Below, piece by piece: positions 44,627 through 53,451 of a DNA stretch of 64,000 nt; position 1 is the stretch's first letter; each line of letters starts with the position of its first letter. The position numbers and the translations under genes were made by a program. This stretch comes from Parabacteroides goldsteinii (GTDB taxonomy: Bacteria > Bacteroidota > Bacteroidia > Bacteroidales > Tannerellaceae). The DNA is taken from NCBI RefSeq assembly GCF_015550595.1, contig NZ_JADNBB010000021.1, positions 37,377 to 101,376 of the forward strand, given 5' to 3'. The notes beneath the pieces were generated by a model. The model had not been told where the DNA came from. It ran no database searches and saw nothing but the letters and a program-made list of their open reading frames with translations.

Positions 44627-45721
44627 TCATAACACTGCAATCCCTTCAATCTCTATCAATAATTCATCCCTGCAAACATCTGCCCACATATAGGAGATGG
44701 GGATATTCAACTTATAATCATTCAACAGTCTTTCCGCTTCCTCATAGAATGACTTGTCTTTCAGATACACCCGGAGCATTTTCAATTTTGCCTCACCGAT
44801 CAGTTCGGCTATATTCTCCATCGTGATATGAAGCTGACGCTCCAACCCTACTCCAATCAGGCTTTCTTCACCGCGGATGGCAGCCGTCCCGGAGATATAG
44901 ATCAACTCGCGGTCACCGAAAGTCATGCTCTTTGCACGTTCAAACTTCGGAGTTGTCTTTTTACTGTTAGCCGCTTCCAACACTCCTTCCGAGTAAGCAT
45001 GTGCGGCAATCTGCAACTTATTATCGATCGGAGTTGCGAAACAATCCGGGTTCGAGAACACGGCAGCATCCAGATCAACCAATACACCACCCAGGTTGGC
45101 ACCGATACCCGTTGCGGCAGGATACCCATTCTCCCAGGTCGTCTTGGCATAGTACTCACTACGGGAGTTATTAAAAATCTGGTAATGCTGGTCATCACCA
45201 TCGAATTTAGTGATCTGTTCGATATAATTCCACTGACGGATGATGCTGTTGATCGGGAAACCCTCTCTCCTCATCAAATCGGACACTAATCGGAATACTT
45301 CCTTCGATTGTACCTCGATACCAAAATTTATAACGTCGCCATGAAAACCTCCGGCAAACAGAAAACGGCCGCTGCCATTTTCCAGCACAACATACGGAAA
45401 TGTTCCGATATGTTTATACGTAATATGATCTCCCGCATCGGGAGTATACGTATGGGCTTCAAGAATCAGTCCCCCGTTCAACGGCGGTTGAGACACATAG
45501 CTCAATACCGGCTCATGATTCCCATAATACTTACGAACCTTCTCACGTAGCAATATACGGCGTGAAACATACTGTTCGTTATCACTCGGCATACCGAAAA
45601 AGGCCAGCCTGAATATTTGTTTGTCCTGCGGAAGCTGGGCAAGCAGCTTATCAACCATTTCTCCAAATTCCGCTTTTTCAGTAGTGTAAATGTTGTATTC
45701 TATCTTATCGCAATAATTCAT
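44627..45721 (-). CDS. RidA-fold protein, chorismatase-like
   Basis: A 364-residue cytosolic protein. The C-terminal part (about 230-364) has a YjgF/RidA-like ending with Arg and Glu residues in CRDELLIEIEGIAVL, and the whole length resembles the two-domain chorismatase group (FkbO/Hyg5/XanB2), in which a RidA-like fold carries an N-terminal half-domain. It might instead be a Rid-type imine or enamine deaminase. It lies 12 bp downstream of the cytochrome-propeller gene and 71 bp before the cupin gene, inside the same group. Confidence 0.65.
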   Translation of the reverse strand: MNYCDKIEYNIYTTEKAEFGEMVDKLLAQLPQDKQIFRLAFFGMPSDNEQYVSRRILLREKVRKYYGNHEPVLSYVSQPPLNGGLILEAHTYTPDAGDHITYKHIGTFPYVVLENGSGRFLFAGGFHGDVINFGIEVQSKEVFRLVSDLMRREGFPINSIIRQWNYIEQITKFDGDDQHYQIFNNSRSEYYAKTTWENGYPAATGIGANLGGVLVDLDAAVFSNPDCFATPIDNKLQIAAHAYSEGVLEAANSKKTTPKFERAKSMTFGDRELIYISGTAAIRGEESLIGVGLERQLHITMENIAELIGEAKLKMLRVYLKDKSFYEEAERLLNDYKLNIPISYMWADVCRDELLIEIEGIAVL

Positions 45722-45733
45722 CGATTCCTCCTA

Positions 45734-47509
45734 TTAGAGTGAGTTTACATATTCAGTTAAGGCCTCAATATCTTTTTTGGAAACTTTCTTGTCGATACCG
45801 TGCTTATGCACTTCGAACACTTCTTCCATTGTGGCGGCACGTCCGTCGAAAAGATATGGAGCCGTACGCCATACTTCTCGCAATGTCGGAGTGTCCCATC
45901 CCTTTTCAAATTCTATATCTTCGCCGATGCGATGATATTTCATATCCGTATAATAAGGACCGCTATGGCAGTCGCCGCAACCAAGTTTGTCAAACACCTT
46001 ACGTCCGTCTTTTGCCTTGTCGGACAATTCTCCATTCACCAGATAAGGACTGGGTACCGGACGCAGCGATTTCAGATATTCATCCACACACACTGCATCT
46101 TCTTCCGTAATATCAAAAAATTGAATGAAATTATATCCTGCACGTACGGCAATCTCTGCATGGGCACGGATACCGGAAATCATATTGGGAGGTGTAACAT
46201 GGCTAAACAACAAACTTTTACAGTTCTTGGAGTTACCCACACCGTCGTTCATCAAGTCCCAGTTCATACCGTCCGTACGGGCGTCTCCCGGGTGGCAACC
46301 GTTACAACTCTGCCAGTTCTGGAAACAATGAGAGGCATCGTTGAAATATTTCTCTCCTTTATTGATGTCAGACTCCGTACGCCCCGGATTCAGTTCGGTA
46401 GCTGTTACCTCATGGGTATTGATATTTACTACGTTCAGTACGTCCGCAAAATAGGTCGGAAGGATCAGCTTATCGGCTGTCAGTGCCATAGTACGGGGAC
46501 CGTTACCCTGCAAAGGAACACGTTCGCGGATACCATAGAGGAAGTTCAGGTCATAATCCAACATCGCTTTATTTGGATAGTTCTCAAACTTTTCGCGTAA
46601 TGCAGGATGATCGATCACACTTATCTCATGGGTTCCCGAATGGGAAATAAAGATAGACTCTTCATTACAATCAATACTCCAGATTCCTGCAGCTCCCCTT
46701 TCCGGTTCGTCTACAACCACGGCGCCCACAAACTCTTGCTTGTCGGTATCGATCACACTGAAAGCACTGGTATTCATCCAACCCTGCTGTAACTGTGAAG
46801 TCGGTACGGTAAAACGTCCCAAGTTATGGGAAACATAGATGTACTTACCATCCGGAGTGATACAGATACCACGCAATGCATTACTACCGTTAGCCAGTTT
46901 AATATCTTTAATCTTGGTGAAACCATCCATCTCGATAACGGAAACACAAGCTGCAACGTAATCCAAGTCAGCCCGCTGTGCCGGAAGAAAGTTAGTAACA
47001 TACATGTATTTACCATCTTTACTGAATACAGCCGACTTCGGTTCACGAAGTACTTTCACCGTACGCAGCACTTTATGATTGACCGGATCGATCTCCGATA
47101 CGCTGTTATCGAACTGATTGCAAACATAAACAGTCTTCTTATCCGGTCCGAACATCGGATGGCAGGCTCCCGAACCTGTCGGTATAGCAGCTTCTATCCT
47201 ACCCGATTCCAACAGCAATATCTGCAACTTTCCCGTATTTTCAAAAGTTGTTACATAAGCCTTATCTCCATCGACAAGGATACCTGTCGGTGTTTCGTCC
47301 ATAGGATAAGAGCGCAACAATTGTTTACCATCGGCAGAGAAAATATCCACCCGCTTCAAGCCTTTTTCCGTCAGAAGCATTTCTCCCTTATCATTCAGCT
47401 TGATGTCTGTGGTGAAAAATGGTGGGTTGTCAGCTGAAGCAAAGGAGATGCAACAGCTGACAAAACAAGCCACCAATGAGCTTTTAAACATGTATTTCCG
47501 TGTGTTCAT
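45734..47509 (-). CDS. Di-haem beta-propeller/MauG-like cytochrome c
   Basis: A 591-residue exported protein (signal peptide about 1-26). Residues 30-370 are a seven-bladed YVTN-type propeller (GKDGKYMYVTNF-like repeats). The C-terminal 220 residues carry two c-type haem sites, CNGCH at 402-406 and CGDCH at 511-515, in the pattern of MauG/cytochrome c peroxidase-like proteins. Such proteins pass electrons to peroxide or oxidise bound substrates. It is 6 bp after the IclR gene and requires a cytochrome c synthase, which the group supplies. Confidence 0.85.
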   Translation of the reverse strand: MNTRKYMFKSSLVACFVSCCISFASADNPPFFTTDIKLNDKGEMLLTEKGLKRVDIFSADGKQLLRSYPMDETPTGILVDGDKAYVTTFENTGKLQILLLESGRIEAAIPTGSGACHPMFGPDKKTVYVCNQFDNSVSEIDPVNHKVLRTVKVLREPKSAVFSKDGKYMYVTNFLPAQRADLDYVAACVSVIEMDGFTKIKDIKLANGSNALRGICITPDGKYIYVSHNLGRFTVPTSQLQQGWMNTSAFSVIDTDKQEFVGAVVVDEPERGAAGIWSIDCNEESIFISHSGTHEISVIDHPALREKFENYPNKAMLDYDLNFLYGIRERVPLQGNGPRTMALTADKLILPTYFADVLNVVNINTHEVTATELNPGRTESDINKGEKYFNDASHCFQNWQSCNGCHPGDARTDGMNWDLMNDGVGNSKNCKSLLFSHVTPPNMISGIRAHAEIAVRAGYNFIQFFDITEEDAVCVDEYLKSLRPVPSPYLVNGELSDKAKDGRKVFDKLGCGDCHSGPYYTDMKYHRIGEDIEFEKGWDTPTLREVWRTAPYLFDGRAATMEEVFEVHKHGIDKKVSKKDIEALTEYVNSL

Positions 47510-47515
47510 GGTATG

Positions 47516-48325
47516 TTATTTTTTTATGTTCTTACTATATCCTAACTCAGCAGAGATAGATTGTACTACCTCCTTAATATTAGCGACCGTCGAACGAAAT
47601 ATCTCATTAGTCAACCGGTCTTTAGGACCGGATATCCAAATAGCCCCACAAGGATAACCTGTATAGTTAAAAATGGGAGCGCCTACACAAATCACTCCGT
47701 TTAGCTCTTCTTCATTATCCATAGCATAACCAACCTTGCGAACTTTTTCCAGTTCCTCCAAATAGGCTTCACGTGTAGTTATTGTTCGGGAATTATACTT
47801 TGCAAAAGTCATATACGACAAATAACGGTCACGAACCGTATTCGGCAGATAGGCCATGATAGCTTTTCCCGGTGCTGAGCAGTGCAGTTCAAAAGGTTTC
47901 CCCGGCGACAGGACGAAGCGGAACGTATGATGTCCCTGTGCCTGCTCGATAAAAATACCCTTTTCATTTCCTAGTACACCAAAACAGGCAGTCTCCCCCA
48001 CTTTATCGCGCAACTCACGCAAACGAGGCAAAACTGTTTCCAGTAAATTGTGTTCATTCAACGATCTGAAGCCCAAAGTTAGCAATTTTCTCGACAACTT
48101 ATAGCGCTTCGTATCCTCATTATAGTTAAGATAATCCAAACGAACCAATGTATTCAAAATACGATAAGCAGTTGTTTGTGAGATATCCAACTTACTCTTA
48201 ATATCCTGCAGCGTCTCACCCTGTGGGCGGAGCGAAAGATATTCAAGCACCGCAATCCCCTTTTCAAGATTAGGCACCTTATAATTCTCTTCTCCTTTTT
48301 CCATATTTGGAATAACGCTTTCCAT
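47516..48325 (-). CDS. IclR-family transcriptional regulator
   Basis: A 269-residue regulator with an N-terminal winged helix (about 16-75; LDISQTTAYRILNTLVRLDYL is the recognition region) and a C-terminal GAF-like effector domain (IFIEQAQGHHTFRF, CSAPGKAIMAYLP, GAIWISGP). IclR proteins commonly sense small organic acids or sugar derivatives. It heads the large minus-strand gene group, with the cytochrome-propeller gene 6 bp behind. Two palindromes lie in the promoter, suggesting self-control. Met1 (48325) or Met8 (48304) may be the true start. Confidence 0.93.
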   Translation of the reverse strand: MESVIPNMEKGEENYKVPNLEKGIAVLEYLSLRPQGETLQDIKSKLDISQTTAYRILNTLVRLDYLNYNEDTKRYKLSRKLLTLGFRSLNEHNLLETVLPRLRELRDKVGETACFGVLGNEKGIFIEQAQGHHTFRFVLSPGKPFELHCSAPGKAIMAYLPNTVRDRYLSYMTFAKYNSRTITTREAYLEELEKVRKVGYAMDNEEELNGVICVGAPIFNYTGYPCGAIWISGPKDRLTNEIFRSTVANIKEVVQSISAELGYSKNIKK

Positions 48326-48328
48326 ATT

Positions 48329-48360
48329 TGAAATATTGTTTCAGATTTGAATCAAATATA
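48329..48360 (-). promoter_or_regulatory. IclR promoter with candidate operators
   Basis: The minus-strand -7 box TATATTTG lies at 48353-48360. ATTTGA A TCAAAT (48345-48357) overlaps it, and TGAAATATTGTTTCA (48329-48343), 5-bp arms around a 5-bp centre, lies between it and the start codon. The latter resembles the general TGGAAATnATTTCCA pattern of IclR operators. Confidence 0.5.
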
Positions 48361-48460
48361 AAAGAGTCGCGTTAAAAACAGCCATGATCTGTGTAAAATT
48401 TGGTTAAGTATGCTGTAAAGCATATAAAAGGTCAAAGTTTTATTTTCAAACCTGTCAGGT

Positions 48461-49558
48461 TTATTTTTTCCTGTAACTGACAACCGCCAGCACATTAAAT
48501 AAAACAGCAAAAAGACAAACTATAATAAAATGTCCGCTCAGGTCTGAAAATGTACTTCCTTTCAGGTAAACCATACGCATTGTTTCCACAAAATAACGGA
48601 CCGGGTTGAACAAGGTTATATTCTGCGCCCATTGCGGCATACTGCTGATCGGTGTAAAAAGCCCGCTTAGCAGTGCAAAGATAATCAAAAAAAAGAAAGC
48701 AGTAAACATAGCTTGTTGCTGGGTGGATGATATTGACGAGATAGCCAACCCAAAACCGGTAAAAGCGATCAGATAAACAGCAGCAAACAAGTAAATAATA
48801 CCCATATTCCCTATCGGCACCAAACCATATATTATCCAAGCCACAAGCACACCGATAGTCAGCAGTATAAAGCCGATAATCCAGAAAGGTATCAACTTAG
48901 AGAGCAGAAACAAGGTTTTAGGGACAGGGGTTACATTTATCTGTTCGATAGTCCCTTTTTCCTTTTCACTGACGATATTCAGCGCTGAAAGAAAACCTCC
49001 GATAATCGTAAGCAGAAAAACCATGATACCGGGAACCATATAGTTCTTATAATTCAGATGCGGGTTAAACAGATTCGTGGAGCGAATACCGCCACTGAAA
49101 GCCGAACCGGAAGTAAAACCTTTCTCCTGGTTAAAGTCCTGAATGATCTGGGATAGGTAAGAGCTTCCCATCCCTCCTTTCGTACCGTTTACGGCGTTGG
49201 CGGCAACCAATACTTCGGCCTGCCCTTCACGTCCCAGATCCTTTTCAAAGTTGACGGGTATTTCCAGCAAAACGTCAGCCTCGTTGCTCTCTATGGAGCC
49301 GATTGCCTGGTCGTAACTGAAAGAGACATTCGTCAGACGGAAATAGCCGGACGAAAGTATTTTCTCCGTCAGCTGGGTGGATAAGACCGTATGGTCATTG
49401 TCTATCACTCCCAGATTGATATTACGCATCTCAAAGTTTGCCGCAAAAGGCAGGATAATCAGCTGCATCAACGGAACCAGGAAGATGATCCGGGGTAAGA
49501 ACCGGTCACGTTTGATCTGTTTGAATTCCTTTTCAAGTAAATATCGTAATGTTCTCAT
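48461..49558 (-). CDS. ABC-2 permease (YhhJ-type), second of pair
   Basis: A 365-residue membrane protein: one N-terminal helix (LVPLMQLIILPFA), a large periplasmic domain of about 150 residues, then five helices. The FLLTIIGGFLSALNIVSEKEKGTIEQINVTP segment is the conserved ABC-2 loop. It is the last gene of the TetR-controlled efflux operon, 9 bp after its sister permease. The stop codon overlaps a small hairpin (48448-48462). Confidence 0.92.
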   Translation of the reverse strand: MRTLRYLLEKEFKQIKRDRFLPRIIFLVPLMQLIILPFAANFEMRNINLGVIDNDHTVLSTQLTEKILSSGYFRLTNVSFSYDQAIGSIESNEADVLLEIPVNFEKDLGREGQAEVLVAANAVNGTKGGMGSSYLSQIIQDFNQEKGFTSGSAFSGGIRSTNLFNPHLNYKNYMVPGIMVFLLTIIGGFLSALNIVSEKEKGTIEQINVTPVPKTLFLLSKLIPFWIIGFILLTIGVLVAWIIYGLVPIGNMGIIYLFAAVYLIAFTGFGLAISSISSTQQQAMFTAFFFLIIFALLSGLFTPISSMPQWAQNITLFNPVRYFVETMRMVYLKGSTFSDLSGHFIIVCLFAVLFNVLAVVSYRKK

Positions 49559-49567
49559 AACTTTCTA

Positions 49568-50683
49568 TCATAAACGGGTCTTAAAACGCTTTACACTAAG
49601 TATTACCAGCAAAACGGCCATCAGCAAGAGGATACCGGTCTCTTTCATAATCGCACCGGCTCCAAGTCCTTTTATCATCACATCCTTTACGGCGATGATA
49701 TACCATTTAGCAGGTACGATATTCGAGAGCCATTGCAGGATATCGGGCATATTTTCTATCGGGAACATCATACCGCTAAGCAGGATCACAGGAAGCATTA
49801 ATACCATAGCACTGATCAGCATAGCAGCCTGTTGCGTGTCGACTATCGTAGAGATCAATAGTCCGAGACAAAGAGAAACCAATGCATACAGGATGGAGAT
49901 GGAAAACAACAGCGTCAGACTGCCCGCTATCGGCACTTTCAATAGGAAGTAAGACAGGCAGAGAATGGTTGCGATATTCACAATACTGAGCAATAGATAA
50001 GGGGCTGCTTTAGCTAAAATTATGTAAATTGGTTTCATGGGAGAAACCAGTAATATTTCCATTGTCCCCATCTCTTTTTCCTTTACGATACCGACCGAAG
50101 TCATCAGGGCACAGATCAGGATCAGGATCAATCCCATCACACCGGGCACGAAGTTATAGGCTCCTTTCATCATCGGGTTATACAGGAGATGAACTACCGG
50201 GACAATCCCGGCCTGAGACAATCCGCTACCGTCTGAGGGTTGCAATAATTTGCCTTGTATTTCGGCTTTGGCTGAAGCGATAACAGCGGTTGCATAAGAT
50301 GTCAGCTGTGTTGCCTCATTCGGATCGGTCGCATCTGCCAGTAACTGAACGGATGCGTCCGGAGTCGACGCATACTGAACGGGGAAAATAACTACCAACT
50401 TCACTTTGCCTTGCTTAAACAGGGATTGGGCTTCTTCTTCGCTACCGATCATCTTATACAGGTTAAAATACTCACTTGCACCCAAATGCTCGGTAATCTT
50501 CCTGCTCACTTCATCCCGACTCTGATCGAATATGGCGATAGGAACGCTTTTTATTTCCGTGGTGATCGCATAGCCGAACAGGATGATCAGGATAATAGGC
50601 ATCGCCAGCAGGATCATCATAGTCCGTTTGTCACGGAAGATATGATAAAACTCTTTACGTATAAAAGATAGAAACTGTTTCAT
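49568..50683 (-). CDS. ABC-2 permease (YhhJ-type), first of pair
   Basis: A 371-residue permease with the same layout as its neighbour: IRKEFYHIFRDKRTMMILLAMP at the start, a periplasmic domain, and VGIVKEKEMGTMEILLVSPMKP before five C-terminal helices. The start at 50683 is chosen because it follows the ATPase stop by 1 bp; a longer reading to 50719 would overlap it. The two permeases likely form a heterodimer with the preceding ATPases. Confidence 0.92.
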   Translation of the reverse strand: MKQFLSFIRKEFYHIFRDKRTMMILLAMPIILIILFGYAITTEIKSVPIAIFDQSRDEVSRKITEHLGASEYFNLYKMIGSEEEAQSLFKQGKVKLVVIFPVQYASTPDASVQLLADATDPNEATQLTSYATAVIASAKAEIQGKLLQPSDGSGLSQAGIVPVVHLLYNPMMKGAYNFVPGVMGLILILICALMTSVGIVKEKEMGTMEILLVSPMKPIYIILAKAAPYLLLSIVNIATILCLSYFLLKVPIAGSLTLLFSISILYALVSLCLGLLISTIVDTQQAAMLISAMVLMLPVILLSGMMFPIENMPDILQWLSNIVPAKWYIIAVKDVMIKGLGAGAIMKETGILLLMAVLLVILSVKRFKTRL

Positions 50684-50684
50684 A

Positions 50685-51419
50685 CTATTCACCTCGTTTG
50701 GCCTTTCGTGCCAGGGCATGAAAGACTTCGTTCATATTATCGGCTTTGAAAGTGGCTTTCAGTGCAGCCGGACTGTCGAGAGCCTCGATCTTTCCATCCA
50801 CCATAATGGAGACACGGTTGCAATATTCAGCCTCATCCATATAATGGGTGGTCACAAACACAGTGATATGCCGTTCAGCCGCCTGATAGATCAACTCCCA
50901 GAACTGACGGCGGGTTACCGGGTCGACTCCTCCCGTAGGTTCATCCAGGAACACGATACGGGGTTCGTGAATAATAGCGACGGAGAAGGCCAACTTCTGC
51001 TTCCAACCCAAAGGTAAGGCATCGACAAGCGTATTCCGTTCGGCTTCCAGATTCAATACCGCAAGCAGTTCGTCCGTCTTGGCGGCTAGCTTTTTCTCCG
51101 GCAGACCGTAAATACCGCCAAACAGACGGATATTCTCCCACACTTTCAGATCGCCATAGAGGGAAAACTTCTGACTCATATAGCCGATATGCCGTTTGAT
51201 CTGTTCGGTCTCCTTATATACATCGAAACCTGCGACACGGGATTCACCGGAAGTCGGGGTGGACAGTCCGCACAGCATACGCATGGCTGTTGTCTTCCCG
51301 GCTCCATTGGCTCCGAGGAAACCGAAGATCTCCCCCTGACCTACCTCGAAGCTGATATGATCGACAGCCGTAAAGGTTCCGAAGCGCTTGGTCAGATTGT
51401 TTGTTTCTATTACGTTCAT
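50685..51419 (-). CDS. ABC transporter ATP-binding protein
   Basis: A 244-residue ABC ATPase with Walker A GANGAGKTTAMRMLCG, Q-loop YMSQKFSLY, Walker B IVFLDEP and the H-loop TTHYMDEAEYC. The Cys/Gly signature is degenerate (LPLGWKQKLAFSVAI), as is common in RbbA/YbhF-type exporters. It is separated from the other ATPase gene by a 199-bp gap carrying a 22-bp repeat array, and it overlaps nothing. Confidence 0.92.
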   Translation of the reverse strand: MNVIETNNLTKRFGTFTAVDHISFEVGQGEIFGFLGANGAGKTTAMRMLCGLSTPTSGESRVAGFDVYKETEQIKRHIGYMSQKFSLYGDLKVWENIRLFGGIYGLPEKKLAAKTDELLAVLNLEAERNTLVDALPLGWKQKLAFSVAIIHEPRIVFLDEPTGGVDPVTRRQFWELIYQAAERHITVFVTTHYMDEAEYCNRVSIMVDGKIEALDSPAALKATFKADNMNEVFHALARKAKRGE

Positions 51420-51510
51420 TATATATCGATATTAATGCTTCTTTTATAGTTGCAATGAATTTCACACGAAGTAGGCGAACTCCGATTCAACAGAGTGCTT
51501 TGCCAATACT

Positions 51511-51616
51511 TTGCCATGCCTTTGGCAAAACATTGCCATGCTATTGGCAAACTTCTGCCATGCTTATGGCAAGGCCCTGCCATCCTATTGGCAAAACATT
51601 GCCTTCCCAATGGCAA
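51511..51616. repeat. Array of five 22-bp units with 18-bp palindromic cores
   Basis: Units begin at 51511, 51533, 51555, 51577 and 51599, exactly 22 bp apart. Each core has the left arm TTGCCA (or CTGCCA, TTGCCT) and the right arm TGGCAA with a 6-bp centre, followed by a 4-bp spacer. It occupies the gap between two ABC ATPase genes of one operon, 2 bp beyond the stop codon of the upstream one. An extra half-site TTTGCCA lies at 51500. Confidence 0.92.
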
Positions 51617-51618
51617 AA

Positions 51619-52521
51619 TCACAAAGCCATGAAGCAATCTTCCACACTAGGCATTACCGGTTCTATCACCACGTCAGTATACCCTTTATTCCTCAGGAAC
51701 TGCTTCAAGGCATCCCTCTCCTTCCCGTTTTCTTTCAGGGTAAGATGATGTGCATCACCAAAAGCATAACAGGAATACGTTCCGGGGAAAGCGCGAAGGT
51801 CGACCAACAGCTTATACATAGCCGACGAACGCACAGTCCACAGCTGCCTACCGAAGGAGGAACGGATGCCTGCCGGTGTATCGACGGACAGGCACCGGCC
51901 GGAACGCATCAATGCGATACGATCGCAACGGGAAGCTTCATCCATGTAAGGCGTAGAGACAAGGATCGTTATCCCCTGCTTCTTCAGGCGATCCAGCATA
52001 TCCCAGAACTCCACACGGGATACAGGATCGACACCGGTTGTCGGCTCATCCAGGAAAAGGACTTCCGGGCGATGGATCAGGGCACAGCACAACGCCAGCT
52101 TCTGCTTCATCCCTCCCGATAGTTTTCCGGCTTTCCGCTTCTTGAAGGGTTCGATCTGCACATAGATGTCGCGCACCAGTTCATAGTTTTCTTCTACTGT
52201 CGTATTGAATACGGTTGCAAAGAAATTCAGATTTTCTTCGACGGACAGGTCCTGATAGAGCGAAAAGCGTCCCGGCATATAACCGACTATCGTACGGATC
52301 TTCTTATAATCGCGCACCACATCCAGACCGCAAACCGTTGCCGTCCCTTTATCTGCCAGCAACAGTGTGGTCAGTATACGGAACAAAGAAGTCTTACCGG
52401 CACCGTCCGGCCCGATCAGTCCGAAGAGTTCTCCGGAATGAATCTTCAAAGAAATTTCCTGCAGAGCCTCCACATCCCCATAATTCTTTGACACCCTCTC
52501 AAGCCCAACCTCATTATTCAT
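51619..52521 (-). CDS. ABC transporter ATP-binding protein with C-terminal extension
   Basis: A 300-residue ABC ATPase: Walker A GPDGAGKTSLFRIL, Q-loop YMPGRFSLY, signature KLSGGMKQKLALCCAL, Walker B VLFLDEPTTGVDP and H-loop STPYMDEASRC, in which the usual His is replaced by Pro-Tyr context. A C-terminal domain of about 80 residues follows. In YbhF-type exporters two such ATPase modules are fused; here they are separate genes, which fits the same complex. Confidence 0.93.
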   Translation of the reverse strand: MNNEVGLERVSKNYGDVEALQEISLKIHSGELFGLIGPDGAGKTSLFRILTTLLLADKGTATVCGLDVVRDYKKIRTIVGYMPGRFSLYQDLSVEENLNFFATVFNTTVEENYELVRDIYVQIEPFKKRKAGKLSGGMKQKLALCCALIHRPEVLFLDEPTTGVDPVSRVEFWDMLDRLKKQGITILVSTPYMDEASRCDRIALMRSGRCLSVDTPAGIRSSFGRQLWTVRSSAMYKLLVDLRAFPGTYSCYAFGDAHHLTLKENGKERDALKQFLRNKGYTDVVIEPVMPSVEDCFMAL

Positions 52522-52537
52522 TATTAATTATTCATTA

Positions 52538-53440
52538 TTAATTAAACCCCGTTTCCCCATACTGCCCGATCTTCAGATAGCCGTCATTCTTCACGGCGAT
52601 CTTGATGGCATAGACCAGATTGGCACGTTCGTCTTTGGTCTGTATGCCTTTCGGAGTAAACTCCGACTTATCCGATATCCAGGTGATAGTGCCCGGATAC
52701 TCCCGGCGGTCGCTTTCACCATAGTCGGCAAAGACGCGGACAGCCTGTCCCTGTTTCAATGTAGAAAGCTGGTCGGCCGTGATATAGGCACGAAGATAAA
52801 GCAGGTCGGTATCCGCTATTTTATATAAAGGCTTACCGGCAGCCGTCACTTCACCCGGTTCGGCATACTTCACCAGGACAGTTCCGGCCCGAGGATTCAC
52901 GATCCGGCTTTTCTGCAACTGGTCGTCCAATTGCATGATCTGGTAAAGGATACTTTCGGCTTCCGCGTCGGCACCTCCGGTCGTTTTGTTCAGGGTCGAA
53001 TATTGTGCATCCAGTTGTTTCTGCAAGTATTTGATATTGTTTACGATATCGTCTACCTGCTTTTGGTTGCCCGCCTTGGCTTTCACCAGGTTCTCCATAC
53101 GCTGCTGCTCGGTACGGGCGGTAGCGATCTGCTGTTCGAGGGCGGCGATCTGTTTACGGATATCCGGTTTACGTACGTCTACGGAACGCAAACCGGCAGC
53201 CAACTGCATCTTCTTCAGATACAACTGCGTACTATCCACATAGCCCAGCATTGCTCCGGCATCAAGGCGGTCGCCCTCCTCTATATTCAGTTCCATAATC
53301 TTCCCGTTAGCTTCGGACGATACCAGTATTTCGGTCGCCTCAAAGGTTCCGGTGGCATCGAAGTTATTGTCTCCTCTGTTACATGCTGCCAGACAGAACA
53401 ATGCTGTTGCCATCAATGTATAATAACTCAAACCTTTCAT
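52538..53440 (-). CDS. HlyD-family membrane fusion lipoprotein
   Basis: A 300-residue periplasmic adaptor with a lipobox LAAC (Cys near residue 20), an N-terminal lipoyl-like half ILVSSEANGKIMELNIEEGDRL, a coiled-coil hairpin (about 95-160) and the second lipoyl half IVNPRAGTVLVKYAEPGE. It links the inner-membrane ABC exporter to the TolC-like protein. It is 11 bp after tolC and 16 bp before the ATPase gene. It ends with PIGQYGETGFN-like sequence. Confidence 0.93.
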   Translation of the reverse strand: MKGLSYYTLMATALFCLAACNRGDNNFDATGTFEATEILVSSEANGKIMELNIEEGDRLDAGAMLGYVDSTQLYLKKMQLAAGLRSVDVRKPDIRKQIAALEQQIATARTEQQRMENLVKAKAGNQKQVDDIVNNIKYLQKQLDAQYSTLNKTTGGADAEAESILYQIMQLDDQLQKSRIVNPRAGTVLVKYAEPGEVTAAGKPLYKIADTDLLYLRAYITADQLSTLKQGQAVRVFADYGESDRREYPGTITWISDKSEFTPKGIQTKDERANLVYAIKIAVKNDGYLKIGQYGETGFN

Positions 53441-53451
53441 CTCATTATTAA

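Noticed and set aside
51511..52122. Open reading frame on the plus strand with repeated peptides over the 22-bp array
   Set aside because: It lies antisense to a clear ABC ATPase gene, and the repeated residues simply reflect the DNA array.
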